DNA of 33,710 nt from Entomortierella parvispora. Its lineage: Eukaryota > Mortierellomycota > Mortierellomycetes > Mortierellales > Mortierellaceae. The stretch lies in the NCBI GenBank assembly GCA_963573315.1, contig CAUYJH010000074.1:1-33710 (forward strand), read 5' to 3'. Numbering within the stretch: the stretch's first letter is position 1; each line of letters begins with the position of its first letter. The notes below the pieces were generated by a model. The model saw only the letters and a program-made list of their open reading frames with translations, ran no database searches and was not told where the DNA came from. Shown here piece by piece: positions 26,818-33,710 of this stretch. The position numbers and the translations under genes are program-made.

Positions 26818-29639
26818 ATGAAGTTCACAAATTGCTCGCCAGTCGCTCTTGCGCTCTTAGCTCTGCTTGCAACTATCACCTGGGCCCAAACATCGACAAA
26901 GACCTCTGCGCCTGCAGCTGTGGCGACTACAGACTTTCAATTGCCTTCAGCTGCTCCACCACCTCCCCCCACATCAACCTATCCCTCTGCCCCAGGAGCA
27001 AGCACAAACCCCGACTCTGCTGCTCGCTGTCCTGGCCCTCTGATTCCAAACACCCGCAAACTGTCTATCGCAACATGTATGGGTGATTGCTGCATCAAGT
27101 GCCCCGCCATCGAGAGCTTCTATGCACCAAACAAAATCCAGAACGTCCTACAAGGCGCATATGTTACTCGGCAGGTATCGCTTGTGTTTTCTGTCTTTAT
27201 GGCCGTCTCTTACTTGGTTCTGCCTGGGAAGAGGGGTCAGCCCCATATCTCGGTCCTGTTCCTGACAGTGTCCCTGTCGCTGTGGTATGCTGCTTTTGAT
27301 GTAATGCCGGGCATATCCAATGCCTGTATCGATGACTTTGAGCAATCTACTGGCCACAACTCGCGACTCTGCGGCATCCAAGGTGTGTTGATTATCTACT
27401 TCACCCAGACGTCAGCGCTCTGGTGCTCGCTGCTTATCTACAAATTGCATCTGGTGAGTCTTCCTCTCTATGGCTCCTGGATGGCGTCGCTGCCACTGGT
27501 GCGCTTACATGAACACAAACGAATCACGGATGATTATCCTAACCACACGGCTTTTACCCCTTCCTTCCCGCCAATTTTTCTTTTCTTCCGCGCGTTTTGG
27601 ATCCCCATCCGATCACTTTTTGGCCCTTTAGCTGGCCGTTTGGAGGAGCGACCTGATCGATCGATATTATGTGTGGTTGACCGGCGTTTGCTGGATCCTG
27701 CCGCTGTGTTTCGCCATCCCCGTTGCCGTCCGCAACCTGGCGGAATACCCTGGTATTGGCTTCAGCTGTCTGGTCAACACTAGCTACCTGAACACCTACC
27801 TCTTCTATCCAACAGCTGTGTATATGTATCCTGCTATGCTCTGTCACGTCGTCACGGTTGGCAAGATGATCCAGGCATGTCTCTTCTCAAAGAAAGTACT
27901 AATGGGCTTCTGTATGATGGTGCCGAATGGTTAGCTAACCTCGCCTAGATTTTTTTCTCTTCCCTGAAAAACAGATGGCCTTGTTGTCTTCAAGGGTTGA
28001 TGCGGGCATGTCCCAACTGTCGTCGAATGCCAGGATAAAGATCACGGCGACCATGCAAGCCAAACGTCTTCTCCGTGGTCAATGGCGCCCCGCTCTTATG
28101 CTGGCTACTGTGATGAGTGCTCTAACAGTGTTTTGGGTAAGACAGGAAGCTGGGAACAAATTCCTAGGGCAATTGTTGATCGATATTCCTTGAACAGACG
28201 CAGGCTTTCTAAACAAGATGAACTGTGCTCCTGCATCCTTGTAGCTGTTCTATTTTGTGGATGCCCACCGATTGGCATCTCTTGGACCTTCTACAGACTG
28301 GCTCCAGCAATGGGTGGCCTGTGTTTTGACCAACGGTGCCAAAGGCTTGAGCTCTGACGCCACCCAAACTCTTTGCGCCGCCAGCATCAAATCCCATTTG
28401 CCTTCCATCCCTTGGTTCACAGCTGCAGAGTCCTTGTTGGCTGTCATCGGCATCGTGGTTGCCTTGGTATTCATCGGCAAGGTCGAGTTCTGGTCCGAAT
28501 GGTCTTATCTGCTCTTGAATCTCTTTTCCCGAAGTAAAAGTGGAAATGGAAGTCGAGGACGTCGAACTCCTAGTGACGGGCCAACGCCTACCCTGCCTGC
28601 CGGGAACCAGGCGCTTTCAAATAGCGATGAAGCTAGAAAAGGAACTCGGAATGGATTTGGCAATGTGTCAGCTCCAATGGCTCTTTCTGGTGACGACATC
28701 AAGTCCATGTCTTCGACTGGGCACCTGAATGGAGTCAACCAATGGTATGACATGGATGATCTACTCGATAAGGAATACGACACCGCACCTCACCAGATGA
28801 ACTACCAGCAACAATATCATGGTCTCCAGAGAAACCTCAGTAGCGGATCCAGAAGTGGTCCACTTCAGCTGATGCCTGAACCACCCAAATATCAATCTCC
28901 TCAGTCCCATAACCAAACCTTGGAGGACCTTTACGGCGCTGACATCCTCTACAGGTCCCCGACTGCGGTTCAGGATAAAGCTGTTGTCAATGCTTGGACT
29001 CCAAGTGCCCAAACTCTCTCAAGTCCCACGCGTGCTTACCTTGTTGCCAACGACAATAATGAACGTTACGTAGAGCAACCCGTGGTGCCAACTCCAGTTC
29101 CTCGGGCAAGCATCAAGCTAAAGAAACCTCAACAACAGGAGCCAGCGTATCAGTCGCAAGTGTACTTGTCCAGCTCTTCACGATCTCCTACACTTGGTCA
29201 ACAACAACAGCCGCAATACTCAGTCGCAACGACGACTTCACTTTCACCCATGCCTCAAAAGATTGTGAACCAGGCTACATTTTCCGGGTCCTTGCCTCGA
29301 CAAATGGTCTCTGATTCTGTCCCAATCGTCGATGACGTCCGAGGATCGCCTGCCATAGGATATATTCAACCTGGCGGAGGAAATAAGTCGTTAAACTCGA
29401 ATGAAATCCCAGTTCAGATCATGGTAGCGTCTCGAGAAAGCATTGGCGCCAGTACACAGCTCTTGCCAGTTGTGTTGGACCAACGGAACAAGAGTCCATT
29501 ACCACCTTCGGTCCCCATGAAGAGTCCCGCTAGACATCAACCTTCTCAGAACTCATATTACCCACAGCAGCAATCACCGCAGCCAGGCTACCTGTCTCCA
29601 ACGCACCTTTATGGAGACCTGTCGTCAAGACATGGGTGA
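26818..29639 (+). CDS. Frizzled/Smoothened-like seven-TM receptor without CRD
   Basis: Exons 26818-27453, 27632-27895, 27975-28136 and 28245-29639 give 818 residues, all introns phase 0. A signal peptide spans 1-23, followed by a Thr/Pro-rich stalk and a short Cys cluster (Cys71, 87, 91, 92, 95; CMGDCCIKCP). Seven hydrophobic segments follow at about 119-136, 142-161, 186-208, 225-245, 266-286, 339-360 and 411-432. The layout (LFYP in TM5, QWRPALML entering TM6, a long TM6-TM7 loop) fits the Frizzled/Smoothened membrane family known from Dictyostelium and basal fungi; the cysteine-rich Wnt-binding domain is absent. The KTxxxW motif after TM7 is not present (KVEFW instead). The roughly 380-residue tail is Gln/Ser/Pro-rich. 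Exon 2 could instead end at 27874 with a GC donor (CAG|GCATGT), removing seven residues in frame. AATAAA is at 29684-29689. Confidence 0.82.
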
Positions 29640-30954
29640 TCGTACAGGCTGCAGTAAAGTCTACACTGGTATTTCAACATGACAATAAAAAAAGAAAATA
29701 TGACACTCTTGCGTGTTGCCTGGTTCTCTATTGCGAAAATTATGAATTGATGGGCAAAGTGAGGGTGATAAAAGCCGAGAAAAACCAAAGATGGAAAGAT
29801 GTGAGAACACTAAAGCTAATGCTGAACTGCGTGTGCTTGTCGAGATGATACGAGATTGGTGCTGCAAGATGTAATTAATCTTCGAACTGCAGCACTGCCC
29901 GGAAGGAGAAGTTAAAACACGAAATCGAAAACGCCCCCAGTCTCTTGTGTTTGGCGCAAGAGTCGAGCTATTAATGTTCTGTGGATGGTTCAGGGCTGTG
30001 GGAAAGAAAAATCCTGACATGTTGTGTTGTTGAGAGCTCCTAGACGACATTCCATGTGAAGGATAAACAGTGGTCTGCTGGGCTGCGGTGATACCATGGT
30101 GAGCAAACAAGAGCATTTGGAGACGCTCTTGTTGGGGGAAGTATCTTTTGTGGCCCAGCTCTTTTGTTTTCATGGTCGATGGGAACTGGACTGGACTGAT
30201 AACTCTGACTTGGCAAGCCAGGTCAACGCAGAAAAAATTAGAAGATAACAGAGCATCTCAACCTTAGCGACTTACTCAAAATACTTAAGCCTGGATATTC
30301 TCCAGCAGAGGAGCAAAACAGAAGAATCCTGTTACGACACAAAGACAAAAGAAAAGATGTTAGCCTCGCCCCGACAAGTTGTTTGGCATGTACGTGGTTT
30401 CTGGAATATTTACATTTACATGTGGCACGAGCACGGATTGGGGGTGCCATTGACGGAAATGAAAGCAAGAAGCAGGTCGAAGTAGACGTCTTCACGTCAG
30501 ATGCTCGTGAAAATCAATAACAATTGTTCCCCACAAGTGTAGGCAAGTCGTGGCCACCAACTGCTCTCGATCTCTTGTGCTCCAGGACCTCATTGATTGT
30601 TATAATTTCTTGTTGGTTTTCACAAATAAAATCACACCGTTAATCCCGTTCCTCGTTTCTTGTTCTTCGACTTCTTGTCCATCTCCTCTGCGTTTCGTCT
30701 CCTCTGCCCCTTCTCTCTTCAAGGGTCGCGTTGGTTTGGTCCCATATCCTTTTCTTTTATCCCACACGCCCCATTCACACATCAGTGCAAAAATTCGACG
30801 CGTTGATCTTGATTGTTCGCATGGTCTGCAATCAAACGTCTTCCCATCCAAAGAAAGACTGGACGACGGTCGCTCCTCCTCCTTTCTGTGCTCGTCTTTG
30901 TCTTCGTCCTACTTTAACTTGTATCTTCAACGCACTCTGCTCCACCCAACCACC
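29640..30954. other. Spacer between receptor and its pseudogene
   Basis: The AATAAA at 29684-29689 ends the receptor transcript. The rest holds no supported gene. An ATG-started minus-strand frame of 170 codons (30173-29661) has a mixed composition but no domain, no splice partner and no recognisable relative, so I do not call it. The plus strand from about 30650 to 30960 is CT-rich and could be the relic of the pseudogene's leader. Confidence 0.4.
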
Positions 30955-32508
30955 GCCATAACAACCGCAACAATCCCAGGTCCAACTTCTTCAGACTTCA
31001 ATCTTCCGTCTCCAGTGCCGACATCCACATGGACGCCAGCTTTGGATAGGGGTCGCACTCGTATACAGTGTCTTGGTTAATCTCTGCTTTGGTTTCATCC
31101 TGATAACCAATCTGCATTTTTGATTGTCTATCGATCCAGCTTGATCCAGTACCATATATCGGCGTTGATTATCTTTTCGTTTTTTTTTTTTGCCCCCTTC
31201 CTGTCTCCATCCGGAAACAATCGAGAACTAAGGCTTCGGCTCAGTTTGCTTTGTCAGCTCGGAGGTCGCAAGTCCATACTTCTTCTATCCTCTATCAGTC
31301 ACCGTTTGTATTGCGATTCTACTGCACTTGGGGACAAGATGATCGGGTAAAGATTGTCTAGGAGGCGTCATCCATCTCAGATGTCTGAAAAAAAAAAAAG
31401 AAAAGAGAGAGTGAGGACGGGTCAACGGTCCTATGTTAGTATGTATCATCTCAACATCGACCTTCCGCTCTAGGAAAGCATTCGAGCCAACTCTGCCTCC
31501 GTCGGCGACTCGATTCCAACGTTGTCCAATCCAAGCAGTGACATCCACAGCAGCAAGACCCATTCCAAACGCCAACGTCGCCTCCAAGCCACCAGGCACA
31601 TGTCGTTACTGCTGAAGCAACAATGACGGCCTGGTTTGTTTGCTCTCTTTCTGATCTGAGGCTAACCATCGATCATACAAAAGGCTGGTTCCCAGAAGGG
31701 ATTCAGTGCTTGGTGGCTCAGGCTATGGTCTAAATTCTGGAGGGTCGATTGCCCACTACCAGGTTACCAATTCTAGCAGAATTAACGGCGGCAGGAGATG
31801 TTGCTCAGGCTGCGTGTGTTTACAAAGCAAGATCATCTGTCCCATCTTTTGTTTAGGCAGTAACGACTCTTCTCCCAGCCATGTTTAGAATGATATTACT
31901 AGTGATATTTGCCAGTGAGGCTGTTTGTAACCGAGGATCATGGGCGATATCACCAAGGAGCCGAGAGATCACAACCAGGCGTTTCAAAAACAGCAGTAGG
32001 ATCGCCAGGACCAAAGTAATTTACTACAGGCTCAACATATAGTAACGCATTTTGCTCTGAAGAGCTGGCCGTGGCAACATGGTTACCAGTCAATCTCAGC
32101 AGTATCAAAAACTGATCGCGGCCGAAAATCACAGTCGAGAGCCAATATACTACCGCAATCCAGACCAGTGTTTATCTGCCCTCCCTCCCACAGAAACGCT
32201 GGCTTTAGAATCTCGCCAGTAAAATCGAGGCAAGCACTTATTAGATGGCTCCGAGCCTTGGCTCTCTAGGCCATCCACAACACCTCACGGCCATCCAAAT
32301 GGATCAACTGTTGCTGTTGCTGTTGCAGCCCATACTCTCTCGGGTCGACATGCTAATAACAATAATAACAATAATAATAGCGGCAGGATCAATTCTAGCA
32401 ACAATGTCTCTCCAGTCTCTCCACAATCAGCAGATCGTGGATTCTATCGCTTAGAAGAGATACTTCATTGCCAAGATGCGATTGTTTCTGAGGCTCTGAG
32501 GCTCTGAG
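30955..32508 (+). pseudogene. Decayed tandem paralogue of the Frizzled-like receptor
   Basis: Pieces of a receptor like the one at 26818-29639 occur in the same order and strand, in shifting frames. SSDFNLPSPVPTST resembles the stalk of the intact protein (TTDFQLPSAAPPPPPTST). NLHFLIVYRSSLIQ matches KLHLLAVWRSDLID at the TM3-TM4 junction. FVSSEVASPYFFYPLSV matches the TM5 entry CLVNTSYLNTYLFYPTAV. A retained intron (31347-31473) precedes a segment ending LLLKQQ-stop-RPGLFA against LLRGQWRPALML, so TGA at 31624-31626 replaces a Trp. GDVAQAACVYKARSSVPSF matches DATQTLCAASIKSHLPSI. Further stops are TAG 31854-31856 and TAA 32220-32222. The Cys cluster, TM1 and TM2 are missing. The tail (for example QSQQYQKLIAAENHSREP, then an Asn run) stays readable to TGA at about 32506. 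Confidence 0.75.
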
Positions 32509-32610
32509 GCAAGTCGTATCCGTCTAACCTCGTCTCGATAAGCACTTGCTATTTCCGACGGATCCAATTCTCCACCTGTCCCCAGAAAGCGTTGCACAAA
32601 ACTACATTTA

Positions 32611-32762
32611 ATCTATCCGCCGATCTCCCTGGTCGACGGACACGAAAAAGAAAACTCGGCGGTTTAGAGAGGGCTCGGTTGTTAGAGGCGATGGTTAAAG
32701 AATAGCAGGGTCGATAGATAAGCGACCCAAAAGGAAAGTCCCCCCATGGTCGGCGGATAGAT
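32611..32762. repeat. Inverted-repeat-bounded 152-bp segment
   Basis: ATCTATCCGCCGA at 32611-32623 is matched exactly by its reverse complement at 32750-32762. Inside lies a further small hairpin, GGGTCG at 32708-32713 with CGACCC at 32723-32728. No target-site duplication is seen at the edges. It could be a tiny MITE-like element or chance. Confidence 0.45.
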
Positions 32763-32806
32763 CTCTCGTTACAACTTGGAGCGTTGTGCTGCTTGCGCAA
32801 GGAACT

Positions 32807-32811
32807 AAAAA
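32807..32811 (-). terminator. Pol III T-run terminator of tRNA-Arg
   Basis: Five T on the minus strand, close behind the 3' end of the tRNA gene. Confidence 0.6.
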
Positions 32812-32822
32812 TGTTTTTCATG

Positions 32823-32894
32823 CGTTGAATGCGGGGATCGAACCCGCGATCTTTGGCTTCGGAGACCAACGCCTTACCACTAGGCCAATCCAAC
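32823..32894 (-). tRNA. tRNA-Arg, anticodon CCG
   Basis: The 72-nt gene folds as a standard cloverleaf. The acceptor stem pairs GTTGGAT with ATTCAAC (one G-T), with discriminator G. The D stem is GCC/GGC, the anticodon stem TTGGT/GCCAA around the loop CTCCGAA, and the T stem GCGGG/CCCGC around TTCGATC. The anticodon CCG reads the Arg codon CGG. Internal promoters are clear: A box TGGCCTAGTGG and B box GGTTCGATCC. There is no intron and no encoded CCA. Confidence 0.96.
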
Positions 32895-33017
32895 ATGTAA
32901 ACACGACTAAAATTTAATTCGATTTTTCTCATAACTTGAAGATTTTTCGGAGTTTGAATACATAATAATAAAATGGATTAAATATTTTTCTTGATTAAAA
33001 TAATTTGATTTAATTAA

Positions 33018-33710
33018 CTAAACTAGCTTTTTGGATTCAAAGAAAACTCGAAGGGATCGAAGCTGTGTCGCGCAGGTCAAACCAATGACAATCAACTGTA
33101 CAATAGTCCAAGTCACTGTATGTGAGTTGATTGCCTCACTTTTGTCACGAAAAGCCTGCTCGTGTTCCTACAATACGATAAAGGTTCATTTTTTTTAAAA
33201 AAAAGGCGTTCGCGCGTAACGAATACCAACATCAAGTTTTGCTCTCTTACTCGAAGATATGATTGTTCGCGGCGGATGTCAGCCACTTTGTGATTCAACT
33301 CACGCACCCGCTGTGCCAACTCTATACACGAGGCAAAAAATGTTTCAAGGGAGAGAGAGAGAGAGAGAGAGACGCAAGTTTGCTTGTTAAAATGCAACTT
33401 CAAAATAATAAGAGAAGTCATGGTCTTTGCAAGGCGTACTCCTACCAGATAGAGCGCCCTCCTTTGCCTCAGAGGTCATTTCATGCAAGTCGCGAATCGT
33501 TAAGTCCAAATTCACTCTCTACAGTAATAAGGTTAAGGTGAGAATCATGAATACACGTCGAAGACGAGAAAGCTAATACACACAGCTTACAATCTTGCTA
33601 GCACTGAACCAACTGGTCGTAGAAGTGAATATACAAATGGCATGTTCTCCAGACTCAGCTGACGTAAATTTGAATTGACCCTTTGGAGAAAGCTTTTGAC
33701 TGAAGATGCG
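33018..33710 (-). CDS. p24/emp24-family cargo receptor (TMED9-like), 3' part
   Basis: p24 proteins cycle between ER and Golgi in COPI and COPII vesicles and help load cargo such as GPI proteins. Exons in gene order are 33710-33591 (5' end beyond the window), 33518-33446, 33321-33251 and 33167-33018, giving 138 codons with all junctions in frame. The end of the GOLD domain is visible (FTSAESGEHAICIFTSTTSW), then the coiled coil (ELAQRVRELNHKVADIRREQ). One TM helix (TWTIVQLIVIGLTCATQL) precedes a tail SLRVFFESKKLV with the FF and dilysine sorting signals. The GEH-IC pattern and the FFE-KKLV end fit the p24-alpha (TMED4/TMED9, yeast Erp1) group best. Two residues common before the TM (WW) are changed here. 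The introns are AT-rich; the one at 33445-33322 has a pyrimidine run before its acceptor. Confidence 0.88.
33351..33371. repeat. GA dinucleotide repeat in p24 intron
   Basis: A GA run on the plus strand, reading CT on the sense strand of the p24 gene, upstream of the acceptor at 33322; it may serve as the polypyrimidine tract. Confidence 0.8.

Larger units (their letters stand above)
32509..32822. other. Non-coding stretch with a small inverted repeat
   Basis: No gene is visible. A 13-nt inverted repeat bounds 32611-32762 (listed separately). AAAAA at 32807-32811 reads TTTTT on the minus strand, 12 nt past the tRNA 3' end, and is the probable RNA polymerase III terminator. Confidence 0.5.

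Noticed and set aside
29661-30173. Minus-strand ATG frame of 170 codons behind the receptor gene
   Set aside because: No domain, no splice partner, no promoter-like leader; kept only as an unproven frame.
31950-32132. Minus-strand frame reading VEPVVNYFGPGDPTAVFETP
   Set aside because: Protein-like in composition, but it is the complement of the receptor pseudogene tail, whose plus-strand pieces explain the sequence better.
32549-32932. Minus-strand frame of 127 codons
   Set aside because: It runs through the tRNA-Arg gene and the inverted repeat and resembles no protein.

Overview
This is eukaryotic nuclear DNA from a filamentous fungus. Most genes are split by short GT-AG introns, the proteins carry Ser/Thr-, Asn/Gln- and acidic low-complexity stretches, untranslated regions are rich in CT tracts, and the cell-surface genes are fungal (a WSC sensor and a Kre9/Knh1-like GPI protein). 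A Frizzled-type 7TM receptor without an obvious CRD, together with the style of the gene models, suggests an early-diverging lineage; Mortierellomycotina/Mucoromycota is my inference and is not proven by the sequence.

Layout: (1) 1-513, minus: start of a SANT/Myb-domain gene, cut by the window edge. (2) 963-2783, plus: tafazzin, six exons including a 19-nt exon. (3) 3485-4174, plus: small Kre9/Knh1-like GPI protein. (4) 5506-8312, plus: NADPH-cytochrome P450 reductase. (5) 10131-14142, plus: PX-domain AGC kinase. (6) 14334-17004, plus: PlsC acyltransferase of the LCLAT1/Cst26 type, whose frame requires a one-nucleotide exon. (7) 17554-20887, plus: DDHD-domain phospholipase. (8) 20931-23173, minus: MFSD10-like transporter, tail to tail with (7). 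(9) 23601-25179, minus: WSC-domain sensor. (10) 26818-29639, plus: Frizzled-like 7TM receptor. (11) about 30955-32508, plus: a decayed tandem paralogue of (10). (12) 32823-32894, minus: tRNA-Arg(CCG). (13) 33018-33710, minus: 3' part of a p24-family (TMED9-like) gene.

Two themes recur. Three genes act on phospholipid acyl chains (tafazzin, LCLAT1-type acyltransferase, DDHD phospholipase), and the PX kinase between them probably reads phosphoinositides. From 23.6 to 32.5 kb the genes concern the cell surface: a WSC sensor lies head to head with the Frizzled-like receptor, which is followed by its pseudogene.

All coding spans were assembled by hand from splice-site and frame logic. Exon sums are multiples of three for every complete gene. 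The 5' end of the WSC gene, the first donor of the DDHD gene and one donor of the receptor gene are uncertain and are marked as such.
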